Assembly: GCA_902791865.1 (NCBI GenBank)
Contig: CADAXK010000002.1
Coordinates: 248,001 to 312,000 of the forward strand
Origin: an uncultured Bacteroidia bacterium
Lineage (GTDB): Bacteria > Bacteroidota > Bacteroidia > Bacteroidales > ML635J-15
Length of the DNA stretch: 64,000 nt
Direction of reading: 5' to 3'
Part shown: in pieces, positions 36,719-45,000 of the stretch
How the letters are laid out: the number at the start of each line of letters is the position of its first letter
Position numbering within the stretch: position 1 is the stretch's first letter
Notes under the pieces: generated by a model
What the model was told of the DNA's origin: nothing
Databases searched by the model: none
The model's input: the letters and a program-made list of their open reading frames with translations, nothing else
Position numbers and translations under genes: made by a program

Positions 36719-37107
36719 GCCTAAGCGAAGAAGAACGCACAACGCTTGTAAGATACCAAATGGAAAAAGCTCGCAACACTATGTGCGAAGCAGAAGCATT
36801 GATATCAAGCAACTTTTGGAATGGCGCAGCCAACCGTTTATATTATTCAATTTTCCATGCGGTAAGCGCCTTGTTAATACACGACAAACACCAAGTCAAT
36901 ACACATCAAGGCTCGCACGCACTATTCGGTTTGCATTACATAAAAACTGGCAAAATACCCGCAGAATATGGACGCTTGTATAGCCAACTTCAAACTATTC
37001 GCGATGAAAGTGACTATAATTGCCTTTACGATGTGAATCCTGACGATTTAAAAGAAAAACTAGAACCAGCAAAACAATTGCTGGATATTATCGAAACAAT
37101 GATTTAA
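36715..37107 (+). CDS. HEPN-domain protein (toxin-like partner)
   Basis: A 130-residue all-helical HEPN protein. Visible signatures are YQMEKARNTMCEAEALI in helix 1, NGAANRLYYSIFHAVSALLI in helix 2, and IRDESDYNCLYDV, an R-x4-6-Y-like variant of the RNase motif. HEPN proteins coupled to MNT enzymes act as RNA-cleaving toxins, but some coupled pairs lack the R-x4-6-H site and may have other roles. Here the usual His is not evident, so toxicity is uncertain. The gene overlaps the MNT gene by 4 bases. Confidence 0.78.
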   Translation: MSLSEEERTTLVRYQMEKARNTMCEAEALISSNFWNGAANRLYYSIFHAVSALLIHDKHQVNTHQGSHALFGLHYIKTGKIPAEYGRLYSQLQTIRDESDYNCLYDVNPDDLKEKLEPAKQLLDIIETMI

Positions 37108-37157
37108 CCCCAAAGCTTCATTAACCGCATTGTCATTTACCTATGCGGTCAATAATC

Positions 37158-38477
37158 TCAATTTTGTACCGCTTCCTTATTCGTTCTTCTGCGACGATGC
37201 GGTCTGCGTGGTTTTGTGTCATTTGCAGTACCGCCAGACTTTTGCGGTTCAGTTTTCCTTTGTCCCGAAAACTTTCGTCCGCCACGATGCGAACGAGAAC
37301 CGCCGCGTCTGCGTCGCGAAGGCTTCTTGCCAGGAGCATATTCAGGTGCTTCGCCAAAACCATCGGGCAAAGGCGACTTCTCTACCACACGCTCAAGCAG
37401 TTTCTCAATCCGCGCAAAATGCTCTATTTCCTTCTCGCCAATGAAACTTATCGCCAGACCGTCCTTTCCTGCACGGGCTGTACGACCGATGCGATGAACA
37501 TAATCCTCGGCCTTGTGCGGAATGTCATAGTTCAAAATCAGGTTCACATTGTCGATGTCGATGCCACGCGAAAGCAGGTTGGTCGTAACAATTATGCTAG
37601 TCTTTCCGCTCTTGAAGTCGAGGACTGCATTTTCGCGTTCCTCCTGCGTAAAGTTTGAATTTATCGGCCTATTGGGCATACCGTTCATCCGCAGGAACGA
37701 CGAAATCTCGCCTACGCTCTGCTTCTTGCCGACAAAAATTATGACTTTCTCGCCCTTATGTTCCGCCAAGGTACGAAGCAAAAGCTTCATCTTGTCTTTT
37801 TCGTAAACCATATACACCTTCTGGTCGATTTCGGCGGCTGGTTTCGAGAAATTAAGGTCAACGAACTTGGGTTCCACCAGAATTTGCTCGGCGAGTTTCT
37901 TGATTTGAGGCGGCATTGTCGCGCTGAACATCAGCGACTGGCGTTTCTTGGGCATCTGAGCGACAATCTTCATAATGTCGGGATAGAAGCCCATATCGAG
38001 CATTTCATCAGCCTCATCAAGAATAAGAAAGTCGAGAGTGGAAAAGTCGGCATAGCCGAGGTTAAGATGGGAAATCAAGCGTCCTGGAGTTGCGACAACG
38101 ATGTCTACGCCATTGACGAGAGCGTTTTTCTGGTCGCCGAAGCCCTGCTGGTCGTTTCCGCCATAAATTGCAATCGATGACTGCTTGGAAAAGTATGCAA
38201 GTCCTTCTATCTGCTCCTCAATTTGCAGGCAAAGTTCGCGTGTAGGTGCAATTATCAACGCACGGATGCCGTTTTTCGGGAAACGCAACATTCGTTCCAT
38301 AATCGGCAAAAGGAAGGCGACTGTCTTTCCCGAACCAGTCTGCGAGCAGGCCATAATATCGTGACCTTCGACAACCGGCAGGAAAGTCTCCTCCTGTATC
38401 TTTGTAAGCTCGTCAAATCCAAACGATTCGACAGCCTCGTGAAGACAATCGTGCAATGTCAGTTCATCAAATCGCAT
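37158..38477 (-). CDS. DEAD-box RNA helicase, RhlE/CsdA-like
   Basis: About 439 residues. It has the Q motif FDELTLHDCLHEA, motif I ACSQTGSGKT, Ia PTRELCLQI, motif II LDEADEM, motif III SATMP, and in the C-lobe TNLLSRGIDIDNV and YVHRIGRTARAGKDG. The final 60 residues are an Arg/Gly/Lys-rich basic tail (RRRRGGSRSHRGGRKF) typical of RNA-binding extensions. Such helicases remodel rRNA and mRNA, often in the cold. The frame opens at a TTG at 38483; the ATG at 38477 is preferred. A promoter box TATCTTTG lies 26 bases upstream. Confidence 0.93.
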   Translation of the reverse strand: MRFDELTLHDCLHEAVESFGFDELTKIQEETFLPVVEGHDIMACSQTGSGKTVAFLLPIMERMLRFPKNGIRALIIAPTRELCLQIEEQIEGLAYFSKQSSIAIYGGNDQQGFGDQKNALVNGVDIVVATPGRLISHLNLGYADFSTLDFLILDEADEMLDMGFYPDIMKIVAQMPKKRQSLMFSATMPPQIKKLAEQILVEPKFVDLNFSKPAAEIDQKVYMVYEKDKMKLLLRTLAEHKGEKVIIFVGKKQSVGEISSFLRMNGMPNRPINSNFTQEERENAVLDFKSGKTSIIVTTNLLSRGIDIDNVNLILNYDIPHKAEDYVHRIGRTARAGKDGLAISFIGEKEIEHFARIEKLLERVVEKSPLPDGFGEAPEYAPGKKPSRRRRGGSRSHRGGRKFSGQRKTEPQKSGGTANDTKPRRPHRRRRTNKEAVQN

Positions 38478-38502
38478 ACGCAATTGAAAAATTTACAAAT
38501 AG

Positions 38503-38510
38503 CAAAGATA
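38503..38510 (-). promoter_or_regulatory. -7 promoter box (TATCTTTG) of the DEAD-box helicase gene
   Basis: TAnnTTTG match on the minus strand. Confidence 0.55.
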
Positions 38511-38648
38511 CTCATAGAGATTGAGTATGCATACTTTATATATAATATATTTATCAACAAAAAAAAGCAGACAACGATAGTCTCATACCATTATTAATTA
38601 TTCTTGTTTTGTATAATATTAGCGCATTACAAATGCTAATATTCAAAC

Positions 38649-38671
38649 GTGTCGGATTTAAAATCCGACAC
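38649..38671. repeat. TCGGATT-type palindrome, copy 3
   Basis: GTGTCGGATTT ... AAATCCGACAC, nearly uninterrupted. Confidence 0.65.
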
Positions 38672-38700
38672 AACTAGCGGATATATTTATTAACAAAAAA

Positions 38701-38730
38701 TGTAGCGGCGCAATGCATTGCGCCGCTACA
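38701..38730. repeat. REP-like 30-bp palindrome
   Basis: Perfect palindrome with arm TGTAGCGGCGCAATG. It belongs to the TGTAG-type palindrome family also found at 50248, 52540, 61559, 63123, 63216 and 63268. Confidence 0.75.
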
Positions 38731-38780
38731 GATTATTTAATTAATCGTAAATCATTTTTTCGGATAATTACAATGCGGAA

Positions 38781-39986
38781 TCAATACAACATTCCGAACA
38801 TCCACAACGGAATGCGATTTCCATCGCCAATCTCCGTGTCCGCCACGGCAAGGTAACTGTTGTTTATGCCTGCAATCTGAGTGAAATCCTTGCCTTTGCC
38901 ACCAACTTCGAACAGAATCTTACCGTCAACAATAAAATCGCCATCCGTAGGCAAAGTAACACTATGTTTTACTTCCAACTGATTCATAATGAATGTTTCC
39001 CGTAGTGTTCCGACATTGGCTTCTGGCGAAAATGCATACATCAGGTTGGTATTGGCAAGATATATCTTCTGTGGATTTACCAAATGCTTGTAGTCCTTGG
39101 GAGTCTTTGTAAGCATCATAAGCAACCCCGCCCTATCAAGAGCATACAGAAGTTTAAGGCAAACATCCCTTGTTGTTTCAAGCTGGTCGCACAACTTGCT
39201 GATATTGGGTACAAGCGGAACATTCTGGGCAATGACCATAAGTAACCTTTTAGCCTTCTGTACGGTAGCGTATGTAACATCTTCCACTGCCGGCAAGTCG
39301 CTTTCGACAACCAAGTTTGCCACCTCCGCAAGCCTGATATGAAAATCGGTGCCTGCCTCTCGCGAAAACGGATAAACACCCCTTCTAAGATATTTGTCAA
39401 AATGCAACATCAGCCCCCTGCTTGCAGTTATATTCATCGCGTGATAAATATGATTCGACAGAAGGTCATCGAAAGTAATGGCTTCATATTGCAGTATCTT
39501 ATTAAATTCCAAATACTCCCTGAACGACATTCCTGCCATCGAGTACAAAGTCTGCCTCCGAGACAAATCAACTTTAGAGTTGTCTATTTCGAGCATACTG
39601 CTGCCAGTATATACAATGTACAAGTCTGAGTATGTGTCGTACAAATCCTTTACAATCTGACACCACATCGGATATTTATGAACTTCATCGAGATAAATAT
39701 GCCTTACGCCACGACCATATAACCATTGTACAAGTTCGACAAGGTTATGCGACTGGAACCAATAACTGTCAAGCGAGACATAAAAGGCATCATCAGGATT
39801 CTTGAATGCCATTTTTATGTGCTGCATAAGCAATGTTGTTTTCCCGACACCACGAGCTCCCTTTATGCCAATCAACCTCGCATTCCAGTTAATCTCTTTA
39901 TGTATATACCGTTTAAACAATAGCGAAGTATTTCTTAACCTTGTGATATACACATCCTTTATCTGCAAAAAATCGTCCTGAGTCAT
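38781..39986 (-). CDS. AAA_14-family ATPase (DUF4143-like C-terminus)
   Basis: A 401-residue relative of the protein at 28174-29505. Walker A is GARGVGKTT (residues 43-51), Walker B HIYLDEVHKYP, and the sensor YIVYTGSSML. The middle contains LEFNKILQYE, LRRGVYPFS and KLCDQLETTRDVCLKLLYALDRAG (winged-helix-like). The C-terminal GDFIVDGKILFEVGGKGKDF keeps D...E-x-x-x-K spacing but is shorter than a typical PD-(D/E)XK domain, so nuclease activity is doubtful. Promoter TATCTTTG and a 33-bp-period palindromic array lie upstream. Confidence 0.83.
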   Translation of the reverse strand: MTQDDFLQIKDVYITRLRNTSLLFKRYIHKEINWNARLIGIKGARGVGKTTLLMQHIKMAFKNPDDAFYVSLDSYWFQSHNLVELVQWLYGRGVRHIYLDEVHKYPMWCQIVKDLYDTYSDLYIVYTGSSMLEIDNSKVDLSRRQTLYSMAGMSFREYLEFNKILQYEAITFDDLLSNHIYHAMNITASRGLMLHFDKYLRRGVYPFSREAGTDFHIRLAEVANLVVESDLPAVEDVTYATVQKAKRLLMVIAQNVPLVPNISKLCDQLETTRDVCLKLLYALDRAGLLMMLTKTPKDYKHLVNPQKIYLANTNLMYAFSPEANVGTLRETFIMNQLEVKHSVTLPTDGDFIVDGKILFEVGGKGKDFTQIAGINNSYLAVADTEIGDGNRIPLWMFGMLY

Positions 39987-40011
39987 AACTTAAATAAATA
40001 TTTCTTCGCCA

Positions 40012-40019
40012 CAAAGATA
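40012..40019 (-). promoter_or_regulatory. -7 promoter box (TATCTTTG) of the AAA_14 gene
   Basis: Followed on the minus strand by TGGCGAA, exactly as at the ATPase gene ending at 14784, so the two promoters share at least TATCTTTGTGGCGAA. Confidence 0.65.
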
Positions 40020-40027
40020 CAAAAAAA

Positions 40028-40122
40028 CACTTTTACAAAAATTAATTTTTAAATATTTTTCACTTTTGCAAAAGTGAAATTTGATATTGTATTCACTTTT
40101 AGAAAAGCGAACATAAGCATTC
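40028..40122. repeat. 33-bp-period palindromic array upstream of the AAA_14 gene
   Basis: CACTTTT starts at 40028, 40061 and 40094, exactly 33 bp apart. The central unit is a palindrome, TTCACTTTTGCAAAAGTGAA; the outer two are degenerate. On the gene strand each unit contains AAAAGTG, the same core as the array at 28001-28117. The promoter lies right after the first unit. Confidence 0.85.
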
Positions 40123-40164
40123 AAAAACAATCTGAAACCATATCGAACGCCCCAACTGCAACAA

Positions 40165-40330
40165 TTACAATCTTCCTTCAATTATCTTCCAGTCGATTTT
40201 TTCCCACAATGCTGCTAGGTGGTCGGCACGACGATTCTGAAAGTCAAGATAGTAGGCATGTTCCCACACATCTAAGGTAAGCAACGGCTTCAGACAGCTA
40301 CGAACTGGATTTCCAGCATTCGGCTCCTGC
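40165..40330 (-). pseudogene. Duplicated 3' fragment of the superoxide dismutase gene
   Basis: The minus strand encodes about 54 residues matching the C-terminus of the SOD at 41319-41921, including [23 protein letters not shown] and ending IIEGRL-stop. Homology stops abruptly near 40330 and there is no start. It is an orphan fragment lying downstream of the GldM-like gene, in the same orientation as the complete gene. Confidence 0.87.
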
Positions 40331-40351
40331 TCCCAACTGCAAGAAATGAAT

Positions 40352-40390
40352 AAAAAAGTTGCTTTGCTATATTACATACCAAAGCAACTT
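40352..40390 (-). terminator. Rho-independent terminator of the GldM-like gene
   Basis: On the minus strand AGTTGCTTTG ... CAAAGCAACT is followed by TTTTT, 26 bases after the stop at 40416. Confidence 0.85.
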
Positions 40391-40415
40391 ATAAACATAG
40401 TACCTTGTTAAATTT

Positions 40416-41051
40416 TTATTTCAATTCAGCAGTAAAACCTGGAGCATTTCTCTGGCCGGCAGGTGTAGAAACCTTAATTCCGATAAATGCTATTGAAGAA
40501 CCAGAAGATTTCTTTTTTATATCATTCAGAATTTCAGCAGGAATTTTATTTCCAGTTACAACTTGAGCTGATGTTATCCCATCTTCTTCTTTCATGTATG
40601 TGAATTGAGTTACAGTATATTCAACATCCTTGAACGGAAAGTTTACATCACCTATTACAGCATCAAGTTGTGTAGAGCTTGTAAAAACAGACTTTGGGAT
40701 TTCGCCACCGCTCAAATATTCTCCAATTTTAATTGTCGGCACAGGAAGCTCCAACACCCTAAACTGGGTAGAGACCTCTCCTACACTTATTGTCACCGAC
40801 TTAACATTCGGATCGGTTATTTCAACTACATATTGGTCCTCGAACCCAGGAACATTTCCTGAATAAATTTTTGCACCACTTGAAATTGATGGTACACCAT
40901 CGTTTGAACAAGTTACTATCGAAACAGGATTCTTTACGCCTCGATATAACACATCGACTGCACTGTTTTTGACTTGAACATTCTGCGCCTTAGCCATCAT
41001 AAATGAAAAGCACAACAGCGACACAACTAAAATTAGATTTTTTGCTCTCAT
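40416..41051 (-). CDS. Exported stand-alone GldM C-terminal-domain-like protein
   Basis: A 211-residue exported protein (signal peptide MRAKNLILVVSLLCFSFMMAKAQ). The segment VDVLYRGVKNPVSIVTC and the following beta-rich part ending IGIKVSTPAGQRNAPGF match the periplasmic C-terminal domains of GldM/PorM, the T9SS shaft protein. The membrane helix and first two domains of GldM are missing, so this is not the motor subunit itself. It may be a periplasmic paralogue that binds T9SS components. It has its own promoter box and terminator, and sits between sodB and a duplicated sodB fragment. Confidence 0.68.
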   Translation of the reverse strand: MRAKNLILVVSLLCFSFMMAKAQNVQVKNSAVDVLYRGVKNPVSIVTCSNDGVPSISSGAKIYSGNVPGFEDQYVVEITDPNVKSVTISVGEVSTQFRVLELPVPTIKIGEYLSGGEIPKSVFTSSTQLDAVIGDVNFPFKDVEYTVTQFTYMKEEDGITSAQVVTGNKIPAEILNDIKKKSSGSSIAFIGIKVSTPAGQRNAPGFTAELK

Positions 41052-41153
41052 ATTATTACAAATTTAATTGAAGGACTTCTTTTCAAACTATTTTATGCCG
41101 TTTCTCCAGCCTCTGCGAAGTCCTTTAAACAGAACCTAAAGATAACGTCACTG

Positions 41154-41161
41154 CAAATATA
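41154..41161 (-). promoter_or_regulatory. -7 promoter box (TATATTTG) of the GldM-like gene
   Basis: TAnnTTTG match on the minus strand about 100 bases before the start, implying a long leader. Confidence 0.4.
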
Positions 41162-41250
41162 TATTTTTTCTATTAAAATCCTTACTTTTCAACTTAATTT
41201 CTTCTCTCTCTCCAACAAGGCATGATAATCAACATATTACAAATATTCAA

Positions 41251-41285
41251 TCGTGTCGGATTGCTGCTTTTTAAATCCGACACGA
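41251..41285. repeat. TCGGATT-type palindrome, copy 4
   Basis: TCGTGTCGGATT ... AAATCCGACACGA with an 11-base loop, between sodB and the GldM-like gene. Confidence 0.65.
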
Positions 41286-41318
41286 CTATAATCAATGTGT
41301 ATTAGACCCAAATGAATC

Positions 41319-41921
41319 CTACAATCTGCCTTCAATCACCTTCCAGTCGATTATGCTCCACAATGCTGCAAGATGGTCGGCACGACGGTTCTGGTAATCA
41401 AGATAGTAGGCATGTTCCCACACATCAAAGGTCAGCAACGGCTTCAAACCCTTGCGAACTGGATTTTCTGCATTAGGTTCCTGAGTAATAACGAGCTTGC
41501 CACCGGCATTCAGCGACAGCCAGACCCAACCCGAACCGAACAAACCAACGCCTTTCTGAACAAACTCGGTCTTGAAAGCATCGAACGAACCGAAATCCCT
41601 TTCAATCAGCGACAAAAGTTTAGCTTCGGGCTTGTTATTTTCGCGCATTGCGGCAAACTGCTCGAAATACATGGTATGGTTGAGCACCTGTCCGGCATTG
41701 TTGAACATACCGCCTTCGGCACGCTTTACAACTTCTACAAGCGACAAGCCTTCCAATCCGCTACCTGGCAACAATTTGTTCATATTGTCAACGTATGCCT
41801 TCAAGTGCTTTCCATGGTGGAACGACAAGGTTTCTGCGCTTATAACTCCCTTTAGTGCCGATGCCTCGAACGGCAATGCAGGCATTTCAAAAATCCCATT
41901 TACGGGCATAATTTCTTTCAT
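41319..41921 (-). CDS. sodB: Superoxide dismutase, Fe (or Fe/Mn) type
   Basis: A 200-residue cytoplasmic enzyme that dismutates superoxide. Metal ligands are His35 (SFHHGKH), His in VLNHTMYF, and Asp and His in [15 protein letters not shown]. The Gln of FNNAGQVLNH takes the position seen in Fe-type enzymes, where Mn-type enzymes have Gly, so Fe or cambialistic use is likely. Its 3' end is duplicated as a fragment at 40165-40330. A promoter box TACATTTG lies 26 bases upstream. Confidence 0.94.
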   Translation of the reverse strand: MKEIMPVNGIFEMPALPFEASALKGVISAETLSFHHGKHLKAYVDNMNKLLPGSGLEGLSLVEVVKRAEGGMFNNAGQVLNHTMYFEQFAAMRENNKPEAKLLSLIERDFGSFDAFKTEFVQKGVGLFGSGWVWLSLNAGGKLVITQEPNAENPVRKGLKPLLTFDVWEHAYYLDYQNRRADHLAALWSIIDWKVIEGRL

Positions 41922-41947
41922 AAGTCGAACATTAATAGTTAATACGA

Positions 41948-41955
41948 CAAATGTA
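41948..41955 (-). promoter_or_regulatory. -7 promoter box (TACATTTG) of sodB
   Basis: TAnnTTTG match on the minus strand. Confidence 0.5.
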
Positions 41956-42058
41956 CAATAATATTTTTATATTACGAAATACGACTTACGATTTGTTTAT
42001 ATGACTGTTTGATGGTTTTCTTCGCGAAACATTGCCATTTATTAATTATTGGCATCGA

Positions 42059-45000
42059 TCATCTCTTTATCGTAACGCAACCCTTCAATGTCGGTAAACC
42101 TTCGCCAAGGAAAACCACATACCAATACGAATCACTTGGCAAAGGACGACCACCATACATTCCATCCCATTCGCAGATAGCGCCCTTCGACGTAAAGAGT
42201 TCCTTGCCGTAACGGTCATATACGGCGACCTTGGAATTGGGATACATATAAAGACCAGTAAGCACCCATGTATCGTTGAATCCGTCGCCATTTGGCGTAA
42301 AGAAAGATGGTATACCGACAGATGCATCAAGGAAAGTCTGCATCTGGTCGGTGCAATGATTATTATCTTGAACAACAATGTCATAAAATGCCGATGGCAA
42401 ATTGTCGAATACATTTGACGACTGCCAAGTTTTTCCATCAGCAGAATAATAATACGGAGGCGTTCCTCCCTGCACCTCTACAATCACAAGTCCTTTCCCA
42501 GAAGTGATATTAATAATTTCCGGATAGTTGTCGGAGAAATTTGCACGCAAAGCTGTACTTGCCGTACAACCATTTACATTAGTTACGCTTACCGAATAAT
42601 ATCCAGGAACGGAAATGTCAATATATGGATTTGAAGATCCATCATTCCATTCATACGTATCGTATGTAGTATTCAAGTAGAGCCTACGCGATTGAAGTCC
42701 ACAGAATACAGTATCGTTTCCAAAGAAAGGTTCTATTATATTATGCTTCGTAGCATTTACATTGTCGCTAATCGTACAACCACTAGCATCAGTAACTGTT
42801 ACGGAATAGTATCCTGATGAATATATGTCAATGGAGGGAGAATTTTCGCCAGTATTCCATGCGTACGACAAATAATGATTGTGCGACGACAACCTTACAA
42901 AATCATCACAGAAATCCAGTTCGTCTGGCAACCCGAACGGAGGAACATTTATAACATTTATACTTACGGTATCGGCATTTGAACAACCTTGCTGATTTGT
43001 TACTCGTAGCCAATATGTTCCAGAAGAAGACACTCCTATTGATGCTGTTTGCTCATGCGTATTCCACTCGAAACTGCAATTCTGGTACGATACCGACGAT
43101 GACAGATTCACTTTTCCATCCGTACAATATGTGGTATCTCTACCCAAATCGACATCAGGCGACTCTATTTTGCCAACATTTATTGAGTCAATTGCCTTGC
43201 ATGAATTATCATCGGATGCCTCGACAGTAAGCACGCCATCGCTCGAAACCCATACGGACCGGCCTACTGCCCCATTGCTCCACGAATACGAAGCGAAACC
43301 ATCGGGAGCTGTAACCCTAACGCTGTCGCCAGCGCAGAAATGTGTATCGGCACCTAGTTCAATAGTTGGTTGAGGATACTTGTGCGTTGTAATTGTATCG
43401 TAATAGAAGCATATTCCGTTGTATGCCCTTACCCAAAATGTAAATTCAAGCGGCGTAGTGAATGTAGATGATGACGAACCATTTGACCAATAGTACGAAA
43501 GGAACCCCGTTGCATCTATTACCAGCGACTCGCCAGGACAGAAATAATAGTCGGTTTGCGGAAGCACATCAAGGTTAGGATATTGCGAAACAGAAAAAGA
43601 TGCGGAAGCCGTACACGAATTTGAGGTCGTAATTGTAACAGAATATGTTCCCTGACTATGGATCGAAATTTCAGGAGTATCTGCTCCAGTACTCCAATGA
43701 TAAGCTGACATGCCACTATTAACAGCAACCGAAACGGTATCCCTTGGACACAAAGTAGGAATCGAAGGCAACTCAACAACAGGCGGCTGCGGAGCTGCCA
43801 ATGTCAGCGAAGTGGTTATGTAGCAATGGTCACTATCGACAACCGTAAGCGTATATGTGCCAGCCGACACGCCCGACAAAGTTTCATTTGTTGAGCCATT
43901 GGACCAATAGTATAAATAAGGAGCCATACCGCCTTCGATATCAATGCTTGCATTCATATTACTGGCACTACATCCAACACTATATATTTCCGAATAACCA
44001 AAACTCATATAGCGCTCAAATTTTATGAGCAACTCATCATCCTGTCCATTAGATGTTTCCGTATCGGAATTTAAAGTAATACTCGAAGCAAAACCGCCAC
44101 CAGCCACGACATTGTTGGCGTAATCAATAGCTATGGATTTTATATAGTTTGCATTATTCTGGTTGCCGAAAATGCGCATATTCACATTATCATCAGATCC
44201 GTACCTGATAATATAAAAATCGCATCCATTACCACTTGAAGTAGAAGCCGTAGAACCGAATTCAATAGTTCCCGAATAATTTCCTGCAACGTAAGTATTA
44301 CCATTCGAATCGCATAGGATGTCGGCTATCTCAATAGTTCCCGTTCCCGGATACGTAGTAGTTCCCTGCGATATTCCTGCAGACGAATACTTTGCAATGT
44401 ATGTATTGGCATTCGACTGTTTATAGGCGAGATATACATCTCCTGCCGATGTAACATCCATAGCCTTAACACTATCATTACCCGATGCGCCACGCTGTGC
44501 AGCCCATTGCACAGCACCAGACGGATTAAACTTTGCAATATAAACATTAAGGTCGTCTGGCGACTGCAAACTAGTACCATTCAAGTTGAAATTTCCCTTG
44601 TATTCACCTGCCAGATAAATATTTCCAGCATTGTCGCAAGCTACTCGCCGACCATAATCGTGTGACGATGATGCATACGATATCGTCCACAGGAAATTTC
44701 CTTCACTATCAAATTTCAAAAGATAAGTATCGTTTGCGCCCTTGGCATTTTGGAACAACGAAGTCGTACTTACCTGTAATGCATAATTGAAATAACCGGT
44801 AACTATTACATTGTTGCTACCATCAACAACAACATCGTATGCATTGTCATCGTTGAAACACCCTATAGTTCTGACAAACAAGAAGTTTCCATCGGTATCT
44901 AGTTTCAGCAAAAAACCATCCTTCTCTCCCAACGATGGGAATTGATTGCCATCAAAAGAAGTATAGTCGTTTGAAAGCCCCACCACATATACATTTCCGT

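Noticed and set aside
40416..41051. Full gldM gene of the T9SS motor
   Set aside because: The membrane helix and first domains are missing and the length is less than half of GldM.
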